A stretch of DNA of 64,000 nt from Bacillus sp. SM2101 (GTDB taxonomy: Bacteria > Bacillota > Bacilli > Bacillales > SM2101), in NCBI RefSeq assembly GCF_018588585.1, contig NZ_JAEUFG010000007.1, positions 124,001 through 188,000 on the forward strand. The letters are read 5' to 3'. Numbering within the stretch: position 1 is the stretch's first letter; the number at the start of each line of letters is the position of its first letter. Both the position numbers and the translations under genes were made by a program. The notes under the pieces were generated by a model. That model saw only the letters and a list, made by a program, of their open reading frames with translations. It was not told the origin of the DNA and made no database searches. Below are positions 36,686-45,923 of this stretch, in pieces.

Positions 36686-37495
36686 CTATAAAGGTAAATT
36701 TCGACGTTTAAAAACGAATACTGCTAAAATAAACATGATTACGCCAATACTCAATAGAATAAGAGATGAAGAGAATACATCTCCTTCACCAATAGCAATC
36801 TGACTCGGTTCATACAGCGAGAACAAAGTGATATTTCTCAACCAGTCTAAGTCAGTGCTTATTTTCCCTGCCATATCTAACCCATAAAAGAGAAAAGTCA
36901 ATCCACCGGCAAGACCAAATGCTAGTTTCTCATCGTTCAGCAGGGCAGAAATAAGGAAAGAGTAGCCTCCAACGGCGAAAAACAATAATAATCCAACTAT
37001 ATTGATCTTAAAAAATACGTTGGTTCCAATTGCATATTGGTCATCAATAAGCCATTCTCCTCCAATAACACCACCGATGAATGTTAAAAAAACAATGATT
37101 ATTAATCCACTAACTAATACTGCTATTTGTGTAATTACGACTGAACTACGTGTGACTTTGGTTGAAAGTAAATACGCCATTGAGCCTCTGTCAACTAGTT
37201 TTGCAATTAGTTGCACAGCTGTCATCACACTAAATACTCCTAAAATAATAGGAAAAAACAAACCAAAATACTCTACAGAAATAAATTCGCTATAAGTCCC
37301 GAAAGACTCAAGTCCAAATGCTTGTTTTAGAGCATCTGGATATATTTCTAACATATCATTTATTTGCTCAGCGTTGTCAGCAATAAATGGATATAAGGAA
37401 GTCATTAGAATAACATAGAGAGCTGACCCTACTCCGAAGCTTAAAAACCCCTTAACATTCGATTTGATCATTTGTTTATATAGTGGTGCATTCAC
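36686..37495 (-). CDS. ABC-2 type transporter permease
   Basis: 269 residues with six predicted membrane helices and an external loop after the first helix, the ABC-2 export layout. The start codon overlaps the stop codon of the ATPase gene by 4 bp (translational coupling), so the two form one exporter. The downstream gene order ends here. The substrate is unknown; size and shape resemble transporters for antibiotics or lipids controlled by TetR proteins. Confidence 0.9.
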   Translation of the reverse strand: MNAPLYKQMIKSNVKGFLSFGVGSALYVILMTSLYPFIADNAEQINDMLEIYPDALKQAFGLESFGTYSEFISVEYFGLFFPIILGVFSVMTAVQLIAKLVDRGSMAYLLSTKVTRSSVVITQIAVLVSGLIIIVFLTFIGGVIGGEWLIDDQYAIGTNVFFKINIVGLLLFFAVGGYSFLISALLNDEKLAFGLAGGLTFLFYGLDMAGKISTDLDWLRNITLFSLYEPSQIAIGEGDVFSSSLILLSIGVIMFILAVFVFKRRNLPL

Positions 37496-38379
37496 TTTAT
37501 CCCCTCCTTTGAATCATAGTAATTCATAAAAATTTCCTCAAGGCTTTGGTTGCTTACACTCATATTGGTAATATCGTAATTACCTAATTCTTTAATTAAA
37601 TCATTATAATTCCCTTGAATGACAACCCGAGCTACTCCATTTTTTATTACTTCTACCGTAAGCCCGGAAGCTGTTAATCTTTCAATATCATTTTCATTTG
37701 CAAAAGTAATTTCAAAGATTTTTCTTTGCATAGATTGGAGTTGATGTATATCTTTTACTGTAATGATTCGACCATCCTTAATGATTGCTGCTCGATCACA
37801 AGTCCTTTCGATTTCTGCAAAGCTATGTGAAGACATTAAAAACGTTTTTCCCTTTGCCTTTTCTTCTAGCACAATATCAATAAATATTTTTTGCATTAAA
37901 GGGTCTAAACCTGATGTCGGTTCATCTAGAATTAAGATTTCTGGATCATGCATAAATGTGACAACAATACCTATCTTTTGTTTCATTCCTTTTGACATTT
38001 TTCTAATAGGTGTTTTAGGATCAAATTGTAGTCGCTCAATTAACTCATCACGCTTTCTAAAGTCTTTAATTTCTTGCATGCCCGCCATCATATTAATAAA
38101 TTCCATCCCACTCATACCTTCTAAAAATGAAATTTCTCCAGGTAAATAACCTACGTAGCTACGTGCCTTGCCTTGATCTTCCCAGCAATTTACGCCATTT
38201 ATTGAGGAAAAGCCTCGTTGTGGTTTCATAAACCCCATTAAATGCCGTATAGTAGTAGATTTACCAGCACCATTCGGGCCTAAGAAACCGAAAACCTCTC
38301 CTTTATGGACTTCAAATGATACATCAAATATCCCTTTGTCATTGGAAAATTGTTGAGTCAGGCCGTTGACTTGAATCAC
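37492..38379 (-). CDS. ABC transporter ATP-binding protein
   Basis: 295 residues: Walker A GPNGAGKST, signature KMSKGMKQKIGIV (a degenerate LSGGQ), Walker B ILILDEPTSGLDP and the H-loop SSHSFAEIE. The last 80 residues are a regulatory extension as in the BcrA/CcmA-type drug-exporter ATPases. The GTG at 38377-38379 has AAGGAGGAG 8 bp upstream and is the true start; longer frames to 38424 run into the operator. It is coupled to the permease and divergent from a TetR gene. Confidence 0.92.
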   Translation of the reverse strand: MIQVNGLTQQFSNDKGIFDVSFEVHKGEVFGFLGPNGAGKSTTIRHLMGFMKPQRGFSSINGVNCWEDQGKARSYVGYLPGEISFLEGMSGMEFINMMAGMQEIKDFRKRDELIERLQFDPKTPIRKMSKGMKQKIGIVVTFMHDPEILILDEPTSGLDPLMQKIFIDIVLEEKAKGKTFLMSSHSFAEIERTCDRAAIIKDGRIITVKDIHQLQSMQRKIFEITFANENDIERLTASGLTVEVIKNGVARVVIQGNYNDLIKELGNYDITNMSVSNQSLEEIFMNYYDSKEGIK

Positions 38380-38402
38380 TTTGCACTCCTCCTTAAAATT
38401 TA

Positions 38403-38423
38403 TGAAATATATGATATATTTCA
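38403..38423. promoter_or_regulatory. TetR operator 1 (perfect palindrome)
   Basis: TGAAATATAT, a single central G, then ATATATTTCA. It lies 24 bp upstream of the ATPase GTG start, where it would block that promoter or leader. Confidence 0.7.
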
Positions 38424-38468
38424 TTACATTAATTTTAAATTTTTAAAATGTTAAAGTCAATGGTATAA

Positions 38469-38494
38469 TGAAATATATTAATTGAAATATTTCA
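38469..38494. promoter_or_regulatory. TetR operator 2 (overlapping TGAAATAT elements)
   Basis: TGAAATATAT at 38469-38478 followed by the 12-bp palindrome TGAAATATTTCA at 38483-38494, about 35 bp upstream of the tetR start. Same half-site as operator 1. Confidence 0.65.
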
Positions 38495-38527
38495 TAATAT
38501 TACGTGAGATAAAAAGGTGATAGTTTA

Positions 38528-39124
38528 ATGAATGGGTTTGAAAAACGAGCACAACGAATCAAAGACAGTATTAAGAATGCCACTTTGGAATTATTGAGTA
38601 GTATGGAGCCAAGAGCTATTCGGATTACTGATATAGCTAATAAAGCCGACGTATCACAAGTCTCAATTTATAATCATTTTGGCAGTAAAGAGGAGCTAAT
38701 CAGAGAGGCGCTAAAATCGTTCTACTTTCAACATCTAGAGGAATACGAAAAACTAATTTCAGAAGGATCGAAGTCATTTAAGGAAACAATAAGTTTCATT
38801 CTATTTCAAAAAAGAGGGACCATACAAAAATTCTCTGCAAAAAAATTAAATGAATTATTGCTGCAAGACCCTGAAATGAATAAGTTTGTAAAAGAAATTT
38901 ATTCAACTAAAGTATTTCCCCTTTTCATAGAAATGATTGAAAAGGCGAAAAGAAACGGTGAAATTGATAATGATATTGCACCATCTTTAGTAATTTTTTA
39001 TTTGAACATGTTTAGTGAAAAGAGTGAGGAAATGCTCCAGTTGTCAATTTCATATTCAAGTGAAGAGCAATTTATCGAAGATCTTACTAATTTATTTTTC
39101 TATGGCATAGCAGGAAGACGATGA
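38528..39124 (+). CDS. TetR family regulator of the ABC exporter
   Basis: 198 residues. The N-terminal HTH (IKNATLELLSSMEP, ITDIANKADVSQVSIYNHFGSKEELIRE split at residue 45) is typical of TetR, followed by a helical ligand domain. It is divergent from the ABC transporter, with two palindromic operators sharing TGAAATAT between them, so it most likely represses both itself and the exporter. AAAAAGGTGATAG precedes the ATG. A terminator lies 5 bp after the stop codon. Confidence 0.92.
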   Translation: MNGFEKRAQRIKDSIKNATLELLSSMEPRAIRITDIANKADVSQVSIYNHFGSKEELIREALKSFYFQHLEEYEKLISEGSKSFKETISFILFQKRGTIQKFSAKKLNELLLQDPEMNKFVKEIYSTKVFPLFIEMIEKAKRNGEIDNDIAPSLVIFYLNMFSEKSEEMLQLSISYSSEEQFIEDLTNLFFYGIAGRR

Positions 39125-39129
39125 TCATT

Positions 39130-39151
39130 GACCACCTTATTCAAGGTGGTC
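39130..39151. terminator. Terminator between tetR and the next convergent gene
   Basis: GACCACCTT, loop ATTC, AAGGTGGTC. Confidence 0.75.
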
Positions 39152-39161
39152 AATACTTTAG

Positions 39162-39512
39162 TCATTTCGTTTTTGCCGGCTGTGTAGTATTTTGATGTTG
39201 TTTGTTGTTTACTTTGTTATTAGGGTTGTTAGGTGCAAGCTCCTCTGCAAATTCGAAATTTGGCAATGGTGACTTAACATTTGCATTATTAGTCATTCTT
39301 TCAGCCATGCGTTTCATCTCATCACCTAGCTGTGTCATCGTCTTGTTATTTCTCATCCTTACCATTCCGAGTAAAGCAGGAACGGATAATGCTACTACCG
39401 ATGCACTCATTGCAACCCAATTATTCCTTCTTCGCTTTCTAAAGCGATTCACCAGTCGTCCAGACCTTTTACCTACGTTAAACATCGTTGACATCCAACG
39501 CATATTGTTCAT
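39162..39512 (-). CDS. Hypothetical protein with one membrane helix (116 aa)
   Basis: 116 residues: a very basic N-terminal part (KRSGRLVNRFRKRRRNN), one membrane helix (WVAMSASVVALSVPALLGMV), a short amphipathic stretch and an Asn/Gln-rich, disordered C-terminus. AAGGGGGATAA lies 8-9 bp before the ATG at 39512. No family recognised; a spore or cell-envelope protein is possible but not supported. Confidence 0.7.
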   Translation of the reverse strand: MNNMRWMSTMFNVGKRSGRLVNRFRKRRRNNWVAMSASVVALSVPALLGMVRMRNNKTMTQLGDEMKRMAERMTNNANVKSPLPNFEFAEELAPNNPNNKVNNKQHQNTTQPAKTK

Positions 39513-40079
39513 AACAGTTATCCCCCTTCTCTTCAAAAGTAACTTTTTCCGGATTTGTTCTAACCAACAGCATTAACGAAAAAAGCCTTATTAATTTGAA
39601 GAAGAGCATGTACACTCATCGTACACATATATTATTTTTTCTTATTGTATGACACAATATTTGTGTTAACATTTTACACAAAGATTTGAATCGTCAGAGG
39701 AACAACTAACTTAAATTGTTTCAACACAGGATGATGCTTAATATGTATATATAGCGATATTTTTTCTACTTGAATAGAGTCACATCTTCTCACCATTTTA
39801 TTCGTAAACTATCGTAATAACGTTTACGAATAGAGCCACCCGATGCCATTTCCGTTATTAGTAAAAATATTCACTAACTTACACCAAAGAATTGATGTAA
39901 ATAAACAAGTCCATCTACAAATGAAAGGGCAAAACACTAGTTCAGCCTAATTAACATATATCTCAATAATACAAACTGACTATATGCAAAAAAGCATAAG
40001 CAATATACTTATGCAAACATCATGAATTCAGGCTAATTTCTCCCTATTTTTAGTGGGCTGGATGAATAGTTCACAAATA
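39513..40079. other. Intergenic region with a solo repeat end and the hmgA terminator
   Basis: A minus-oriented left end of the dispersed repeat (CGTTTACGAATAGAGCC, to 39837) faces a TTCGTAAAC at 39801, making a short hairpin. No gene is seen. Confidence 0.5.
39994..40014 (-). terminator. Terminator of the homogentisate operon
   Basis: GCATAAG, 7-nt loop, CTTATGC; in the minus direction followed by TTTTTT. It lies 66 bp after the hmgA stop codon. Confidence 0.8.
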
Positions 40080-41234
40080 TCATTTATTCCAACTAGACAT
40101 ATATGCACGATCTTCAATATCTAGCGCATTGCTGACAACCTTTAGTGGTTTAAATGTATCAATCATAACTGCGAGCTCCGCTGTTTCCTTTTTACCTATA
40201 CTTGCTTCTGTTTTTCCAGGGTGTGGACCGTGAGGAATACCACTTGGATGAAGCGTAATTGAACCTTCTTCAATCCCTTTTCTACTCATAAAATTTCCAT
40301 CAACATAATATATTACTTCATCGCTGTTAACATTGCTATGATAGTATGGTGCAGGAATCGCTTCTGGATGATAATCATATAATCTTGGCACAAAAGAACA
40401 GATGACAAAGTTATGTCCTTCAAACGTTTGATGGACTGGTGGCGGTTGATGGATACGACCCGTAATTGGTTCAAAATCATGTATACTAAACTTCCACGGA
40501 TATAAATACCCGTCCCAACCAATAACATCTAGCGGATGATGTTGGAAAATATGCTCAGTCATACTTCCTCTAGCTTTAGTTAATACTGAAAAAGCACCTG
40601 TTTGATCATACGTTTCTAATTGAGCTGGTCCATGTATATCCCGTTCACAAAATGGACTATGTTCAAGAAGTTGTCCGTATTCGTTACGATATCTACGTGG
40701 AGATGTAATTTGACTATTCGTTTCAACGAAGAGAAATGTTTGCATCACTTCTGTATTTGGTACAATCCGATAAATGGTACCAATTGGAATAACTATATAA
40801 TCTCCTTCTTCATAATAAATACTACCGAATATTGTTTCAATTTTCCCTGAACCATAATGAATGTAAAACAGTTCATCACCATCTCCATTACGGTAATAAT
40901 GCTTCATTGCTATTTTTGGCTTTACGACTCCGATAAGCAAGTCTTCATTACCTAACAAATATTCGCGACCGAATAAAGCATCACTTGTCGCATTACATTT
41001 TTCAGTTCTTAAATGCCGATGCATTAATGACGAATTTTCTTCAAATTTTATTTCAGGATTTGAAAAATGTTTCGTTTCTAAAACTTTCGTTGGCATGTTG
41101 TGATGATATAATATTGATTGTGTTCCAGAAAACCCTTTGGTGCCCATTACTTGTTCACGATATAATGTACCATCTTCTTTTTTAAATTGTATATGCCGTT
41201 TATTTGGAATTGAGCCCATTTGCCTGTAGTACAC
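40080..41234 (-). CDS. hmgA: Homogentisate 1,2-dioxygenase
   Basis: Opens the aromatic ring of homogentisate to maleylacetoacetate in tyrosine catabolism. 384 residues, a cupin-fold Fe(II) enzyme; shorter than the 430-residue mammalian form, as in many bacteria. Visible landmarks: HYYRNGDGDELFYIHYGSG, the PPPVHQTFEG block with a likely iron-binding His, and YYHSNVNSDEVIYYVDGNF. The last holds a His-x(5)-Glu iron-ligand pair, and a further His is in HPSGIPHGPHPG. The GTG start at 41234 follows AGGGGG. It lies 12 bp after the FAH-family gene and is last in the operon. Confidence 0.95.
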   Translation of the reverse strand: MYYRQMGSIPNKRHIQFKKEDGTLYREQVMGTKGFSGTQSILYHHNMPTKVLETKHFSNPEIKFEENSSLMHRHLRTEKCNATSDALFGREYLLGNEDLLIGVVKPKIAMKHYYRNGDGDELFYIHYGSGKIETIFGSIYYEEGDYIVIPIGTIYRIVPNTEVMQTFLFVETNSQITSPRRYRNEYGQLLEHSPFCERDIHGPAQLETYDQTGAFSVLTKARGSMTEHIFQHHPLDVIGWDGYLYPWKFSIHDFEPITGRIHQPPPVHQTFEGHNFVICSFVPRLYDYHPEAIPAPYYHSNVNSDEVIYYVDGNFMSRKGIEEGSITLHPSGIPHGPHPGKTEASIGKKETAELAVMIDTFKPLKVVSNALDIEDRAYMSSWNK

Positions 41235-41246
41235 AAATATCCCCCT

Positions 41247-42155
41247 TTACTCTACAATTGTATTTTTTAAGATCCCTAAGCCAGTGATCTCTAGTTCAAC
41301 TAAATCACCAGGCTCCAACCATCGTTGTTTTTCAGGTCCAAGCTCTAAAATACAACCAGTTCCTACCGTGCCTGAGCCTATAATATCACCAGGATATAGT
41401 GTTACATCCTTCGATGCTCTTTCTATCATTTGTGCGAATGAATAATAAATAGTATTAAAATTGCCAACAGATGTCGTGCTGCCATTAACCTTAGCCACCA
41501 TCTGTAAATCATAAAGATCTCCTATTTTATATTTTTCAAGTTCATCTTTCGTAACAATATAAGGGCCCATTGATGTAGCAAAGTCCTTTCCTTTTGCAGG
41601 ACCTAAACCTACCTTCATTTCTTTCGCTTGTATATCCCGAGCACTCCAATCATTCATTATTGTGTACCCGAAAATATAATCTTCCGCTTCTATTCGCGAG
41701 ATATTCGTTCCTTGCTTACCGATAACACATGCAATTTCAAGTTCATAATCAAGACGATTACAATTCTTTGGTTTTTTAATAAGCTCATCAGGTCCAGTGA
41801 TCGCTTGATGGTTTGAAAAGTAAAAAACTGGCATCTCATACCATTCAGGAATAACTTGAAGCCCCCTCCTACTTCTTGCTGTCTTCACGTGATCTTCGAA
41901 GGCATAAAAATCTCGAACACTTGGTGGCTTAGGTAGTGGAGCACAAATATTAACTTCTTCTAGTGCGTAAATAGCATCATTAAACAGATGTACATTATTC
42001 TGTAGATTGATATATGAATCATAGTTTTCAATAAAATGTAATAAGTTATGTGGAAGCTTGCCACCACTAACAGCATGCATGTCGACTATTTTTTCTTCAT
42101 GTACCCATCCGGCTCTCTCAATACCTGCTTCCGTCTTGAAGGTGACATATTTCAC
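41247..42155 (-). CDS. Fumarylacetoacetate hydrolase family protein
   Basis: 302 residues. Metal-binding and catalytic pattern of the FAH fold: LDYELEIACVIG (ExE), YTIMNDWSARDIQ (with the Asp ligand), GKDFATSMGPYIV and GDIIGSGTVGTG. Position between hppD and hmgA says it cleaves fumaryl- or maleyl-acetoacetate to fumarate/maleate plus acetoacetate, the last step of tyrosine breakdown. It is the short bacterial form rather than the two-domain eukaryotic form. GTG start, GGAGGGACA 7 bp upstream. No maleylacetoacetate isomerase gene is present in the cluster. Confidence 0.92.
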   Translation of the reverse strand: MKYVTFKTEAGIERAGWVHEEKIVDMHAVSGGKLPHNLLHFIENYDSYINLQNNVHLFNDAIYALEEVNICAPLPKPPSVRDFYAFEDHVKTARSRRGLQVIPEWYEMPVFYFSNHQAITGPDELIKKPKNCNRLDYELEIACVIGKQGTNISRIEAEDYIFGYTIMNDWSARDIQAKEMKVGLGPAKGKDFATSMGPYIVTKDELEKYKIGDLYDLQMVAKVNGSTTSVGNFNTIYYSFAQMIERASKDVTLYPGDIIGSGTVGTGCILELGPEKQRWLEPGDLVELEITGLGILKNTIVE

Positions 42156-42234
42156 TTTTGTCCCTCCTTAGTCATTAAGTTATATTAGCTTTTTATTATT
42201 ACTGTTAATAACGAATTTCCACTATTAATCAAGA

Positions 42235-42867
42235 CTATTTCTCTTTACTTATATTGTTTCTTGTTAAAATAAATGTGTCGCTATTTGCACGAGTGTACGC
42301 ATGCCCTGCTAATCTACCGACTGGATTTAACTTACTAGTATTAATTTTTCCATCCTCGTACAAATTGTCTGCAACAGAAACTAATACAACTTTTCCAACA
42401 ACTAAGCTGCCTGACCCAGGGTGAGAACCGTAATGATGTAATTCATGCAATTTACATTCCAAATGTATTTTACACTCTTGAACTCTTGGTATTTGTACTT
42501 TTTGACCAGCTTCTTTGCCAAGACCAGCTATTGTAAACTCATCAACCCCAGATGAATACTCTGTTGCACATTCATTAACTTGTGAAATAATGTCCTCGCT
42601 TACAATATTAATGATAAACTCCTTAGTCTTTTCAATATTCCTCAAGGTGTCCTTTTTCCCACAGTCACTTCCTCTAACCATAGGAGCAAAACATATAAGC
42701 ATAGGATTAGCACTAATACATGTAAAAAAACTGAAGGGGGCAAGATTTGCCCGTCCCTCTTCATCAACTGTAGAAACAAATGCAATTGGACGTGGCAAAA
42801 CAGACCCAACTAACAACTTATAAGCGTCCTGCCATGAAATATCGCTTGGCTCGATCTGCAAATGCAC
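42235..42867 (-). CDS. Flavin-reductase-like FMN-binding protein
   Basis: 210 residues of the flavin-reductase-like split-barrel type: VLPRPIAFVSTVDEEGRANLAPFSFF split at residue 35, DTLRNIEKTKEFIINIV, and HPGSGSLVVGKVVLV. It binds FMN in its relatives. Its role in the homogentisate cluster is not clear: it may feed a flavin monooxygenase or act on a pathway intermediate. GTG start with GAGGAGTTGA. It lies 79 bp before the FAH-family gene, probably in one transcript. Confidence 0.88.
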   Translation of the reverse strand: MHLQIEPSDISWQDAYKLLVGSVLPRPIAFVSTVDEEGRANLAPFSFFTCISANPMLICFAPMVRGSDCGKKDTLRNIEKTKEFIINIVSEDIISQVNECATEYSSGVDEFTIAGLGKEAGQKVQIPRVQECKIHLECKLHELHHYGSHPGSGSLVVGKVVLVSVADNLYEDGKINTSKLNPVGRLAGHAYTRANSDTFILTRNNISKEK

Positions 42868-43057
42868 TCAACTCCTCAAATTACTATTAGTATAATAAGA
42901 CTCGAAATTTTATGTTTTTCTAGATTAAATACATATGTTAGATAAGACTTATGGGATTTCACCGTTTTTATAAAGTAAAGTGATCACGTTTACTAGCTGA
43001 ATATACGGTAATTTCCTGGTACAAAAAATAACAATGCATCATTGTGAAAATTGTTCG

Positions 43058-44173
43058 TTACAAATTCCCGCGTCTTGCTTGTTCGCGTTCAATTGACTCA
43101 AACAACGCCTTGAAATTGCCTTCACCAAAGCCCTTGGCACCTTTTCTTTGAATAATTTCAATAAATAATGTTGGACGATCGACTATTGGTTTTGTGAAGA
43201 TTTGTAATAAATAACCTTCATCATCACGATCTACTAAGATTTTTAACTGTTTCAGCTTCTCAATTTCTTCATCAATTTCCCCAACACGTTCAGATAACAT
43301 TTCATAATACGAATCTGGTGTCTCAAGAAACTCAATTCCATTTGCTTTTAACGATGAAACAGTTTTTATAATATCTTCCGTTAATAAAGCGATATGCTGC
43401 ACACCCGCTCCGTTATTAAACTCTAGATATTCTTGAATTTGAGATTTACGCTTCCCTTCTGCAGGCTCATTTATCGGGAATTTAATTCTACCACCATTGG
43501 TCATCACTTTTGACATTAGCGCGGAGTATTCTGTGCTTATATCATCATCATCAAAATGAATTAATTGCTTAAAGCCCATTACTTCTTCGTAATAAGTAAC
43601 CCATTGCTCCATCTCTTCAACGTTTCCTACAACATGATCAACTGCAATTAAACCAGCATCATCATATGGTATATTCATATTAATTTTTTCGAAACCTGGT
43701 AAAAAAGTTCCGTTATAATTTGTACGTTCGATTAAACTATGAATTGTGTCACCGTATGTACCGATGACCGCCTTTTTAACTGATCCGTTTTCATCCGATA
43801 ATATAGTTGGCGGTAAAAGTTCAATGGCTCCACGGCTTACTGCTTCACTGTATGCTTTATCTACATCGTCTACAACTAATGCTACATCCCGTACACCATC
43901 GCCATGTTTTTTAACAAAAGAAGATACTCGACTTTCCGATTCTAATGTACCTGTTAAAATATATCGAATATTATTCTGTTGAATAACGTACGAGATCGTT
44001 TCTCTATTCCCTGTTTCTAAACCAGAATAAGCTATTGGTTTAAAGCCAAATGTTCTACAAAAATAGTGACATGCCTGCTTCGCATTCCCAACATAAAACT
44101 CAATATAGTCTACATCTCTTACTGGAAAAAATTCCTCTTGCTTCTCAACAGTTTCTAACAATTGTTCTTTCAT
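43058..44173 (-). CDS. hppD: 4-Hydroxyphenylpyruvate dioxygenase
   Basis: Converts 4-hydroxyphenylpyruvate to homogentisate. 371 residues, two VOC-fold halves. The Fe(II) ligands are in AVDHVVGNV (His), VQHIALLTED (His) and TLFIEIIQRKG (Glu). The C-terminal signature GFGEGNFKALFESIEREQ is diagnostic. GGAGGTTTATGTGA precedes the ATG. It heads the tyrosine-catabolism unit; a sigma-A-like promoter (TTGAGT, 18 bp, TATTAT) can be read on the minus strand near 44230-44260. No sigma-54 element was found here. Confidence 0.96.
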   Translation of the reverse strand: MKEQLLETVEKQEEFFPVRDVDYIEFYVGNAKQACHYFCRTFGFKPIAYSGLETGNRETISYVIQQNNIRYILTGTLESESRVSSFVKKHGDGVRDVALVVDDVDKAYSEAVSRGAIELLPPTILSDENGSVKKAVIGTYGDTIHSLIERTNYNGTFLPGFEKINMNIPYDDAGLIAVDHVVGNVEEMEQWVTYYEEVMGFKQLIHFDDDDISTEYSALMSKVMTNGGRIKFPINEPAEGKRKSQIQEYLEFNNGAGVQHIALLTEDIIKTVSSLKANGIEFLETPDSYYEMLSERVGEIDEEIEKLKQLKILVDRDDEGYLLQIFTKPIVDRPTLFIEIIQRKGAKGFGEGNFKALFESIEREQARRGNL

Positions 44174-44290
44174 TCACATAAACCTCCTATTTTTCATAAA
44201 ATAATTAATTTTCTTAATTTTATAATAGTAAAAAAATGGCGTATGACTCAAGAGTATACTGTGAAGCCAAAACGCTTTAGTTGAATACAG

Positions 44291-44327
44291 AAAAGCTAGT
44301 TACTCAATTAAGAGATAACTAGCTTTT
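44291..44327 (-). terminator. Terminator of the acyl-CoA operon
   Basis: AAAAGCTAGTTA, loop, TAACTAGCTTTT: perfect 12-bp stem with T run, after the SDR gene and before hppD. Confidence 0.9.
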
Positions 44328-44382
44328 TAGTCTTATATACATATATTATTTTATCTAAAAAAATTTATAATTGAGAATATTG

Positions 44383-45195
44383 TTAAGAATAAAAGCCACC
44401 GTTCACATTTAACACCTGACCATTTACATAATTAGATAATGGCGATGCTAGATAGAAGATACTTTGTGCAGCTTCTAAAGCTGTTCCTGCTCTTTGTTGA
44501 GGAATAGACATTTGAATCATCTGCCTCATATTTTCTGGAATGCCAATTGCAACACCATTAATAGATTCACCCTTTTCTTTTGGTTGTGTTAGCCTCGTTT
44601 CAACCATACCAAATGCGACTGCATTACAATTCACATGATAAGGTGCCCATTCTCGAGCAACTGTTTTCGTTAAGCCGATTAAGCCAGCTTTGGCAGATGA
44701 ATAATTCGCTTGCCCCACATTGCCCATCACTCCAGCTACTGATGTGACATTTACTATCTTCCGATAATGATCAACACCTTTTGCCACGTCATCTTTATGA
44801 GCATTTCTTAAATATGGTGTTGCTTCACGGATAAGTCGAAATGGAGCAAATAAATGAATATCGACCATGGCTTGAAATTGCTCATCTGTCATTTTATGGA
44901 TCATCCCATCCCATGTGTAGCCAGCATTGTTCACCAAAATATCCAGCTTGCCATAAGCTTGAATCGTTTCATCCATAATCTGTTTTGGAAACTCTGAAGA
45001 AGTGACATCTCCATTAACTGAAATAGCATCTCCACCTTTTTCTTTAATTGCACTAACGACTTCTTCGGCAGGTTCTTGATCTTTATCTGACACAACAACA
45101 TGTGCCCCATGTTCAGCCAGCAATTCAGCTACTTGCCTTCCAACTCCTCGTCCAGATCCTGTAACAATTGCAACTTGATTTTCTAACATTTTCAT
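44383..45195 (-). CDS. Short-chain dehydrogenase (FabG-like), 3-hydroxyacyl-CoA dehydrogenase candidate
   Basis: 270 residues, Rossmann fold. Cofactor site TGSGRGVGR (residues 12-20), NNAG (86-89 region), catalytic Ser in VTSVAG and the YxxxK pair in NYSSAK, ending VNGQVLNVNGG. It has an insertion around HKDDVAKGVDHYRK. In an operon with MaoC hydratases and a thiolase it should oxidise the 3-hydroxyacyl-CoA before thiolysis. It is separated from the maoC gene by 341 bp containing repeat copy 6, so it may have its own promoter as well. Confidence 0.9.
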   Translation of the reverse strand: MKMLENQVAIVTGSGRGVGRQVAELLAEHGAHVVVSDKDQEPAEEVVSAIKEKGGDAISVNGDVTSSEFPKQIMDETIQAYGKLDILVNNAGYTWDGMIHKMTDEQFQAMVDIHLFAPFRLIREATPYLRNAHKDDVAKGVDHYRKIVNVTSVAGVMGNVGQANYSSAKAGLIGLTKTVAREWAPYHVNCNAVAFGMVETRLTQPKEKGESINGVAIGIPENMRQMIQMSIPQQRAGTALEAAQSIFYLASPLSNYVNGQVLNVNGGFYS

Positions 45196-45231
45196 TACCT
45201 TATCTCCCTTCCTTGTCTCTATTTTCGTTTA

Positions 45232-45372
45232 GGCAGTTTCCGTTTAGATTTTTGATTTTGCACTAAAAAATTATCGTGACATCATTTCTCATTTTTCATA
45301 AAGTCAATTGCATCAACTTTCTGTCACTGTCTCAAACTAGTCTCAATAGCAGCAAAGTCTACGAAAAGAGTC
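45232..45372 (-). repeat. Dispersed intergenic repeat, copy 6 (141 bp)
   Basis: Minus orientation. Read on the minus strand, the left end is GACTCTTTTCGTAGACTTTG then CTGCTATTGAGAC; the core is GATGTCACGATAA; the right end is AAACGGAAACTGCC. It lies inside the acyl-CoA operon between maoC and the SDR gene. Confidence 0.75.
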
Positions 45373-45536
45373 ATTACTTTATGGTCGTGTTCAAAATGAG
45401 GAAAAAAGACGTAAAAAATATGGATGGATAACTCCGAGTACCACAATTTTTTTAATGTACTAGAAAGTGGCAAACAAGACTAACACAGTTATTCAACATT
45501 AAATTTCCTCAGTTTTTTTAAATATCTTTACTGTGG

Positions 45537-45923
45537 CTAATTTTTCATAACTTCAAAGTCACCTTTAAGCTTCAATTCCTCATTTTCATTTTGTACCAAT
45601 ATTTTTCCGCACATTATGGTTTCTCCATCTTCGTTTTTTTCTTCTACAATCTTTCCGGAAATTGACAGCTTCTCTCCTGGGAAAGTCATTTTGGAAAATC
45701 TCACTTTAAAATTCCGTAAATCTTTTCTTGGAAACCACTGTGTAAGTGCATCACCAGCCATTCCCATAACGAGCATACCGTGTGCTATAACATCTGGTAA
45801 ACCTACACTTTTTGCAATTGGTACAACTGTATGAATTGGATTAAAGTCACCAGATGCTCCAGCATATTTCACGATTTGTGTGTGAGAAATATTGTCTTTC
45901 TCTATCACTTGAAGGTCACTCAT
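45537..45923 (-). CDS. MaoC family (R)-hydratase, catalytic subunit type
   Basis: 128 residues, single hot-dog domain. GASGDFNPIHTVVPIAKSVG matches the hydratase-2 motif, with the catalytic Asp and His (DFNPIH), then VIAHGMLVMGMAGDAL. It hydrates trans-2-enoyl-CoA to 3-hydroxyacyl-CoA. It is encoded next to a second MaoC-like protein lacking the His, so the pair probably forms a heteromeric double hot-dog hydratase. GGGAGAGGATTG lies before the ATG. Confidence 0.92.
   Translation of the reverse strand: MSDLQVIEKDNISHTQIVKYAGASGDFNPIHTVVPIAKSVGLPDVIAHGMLVMGMAGDALTQWFPRKDLRNFKVRFSKMTFPGEKLSISGKIVEEKNEDGETIMCGKILVQNENEELKLKGDFEVMKN

Noticed and set aside
44174-44290. Sigma-54 promoter upstream of hppD
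   Set aside because: No TGGCA-N7-8-TTGC spacing on the minus strand; the region instead reads as a sigma-A-type promoter.
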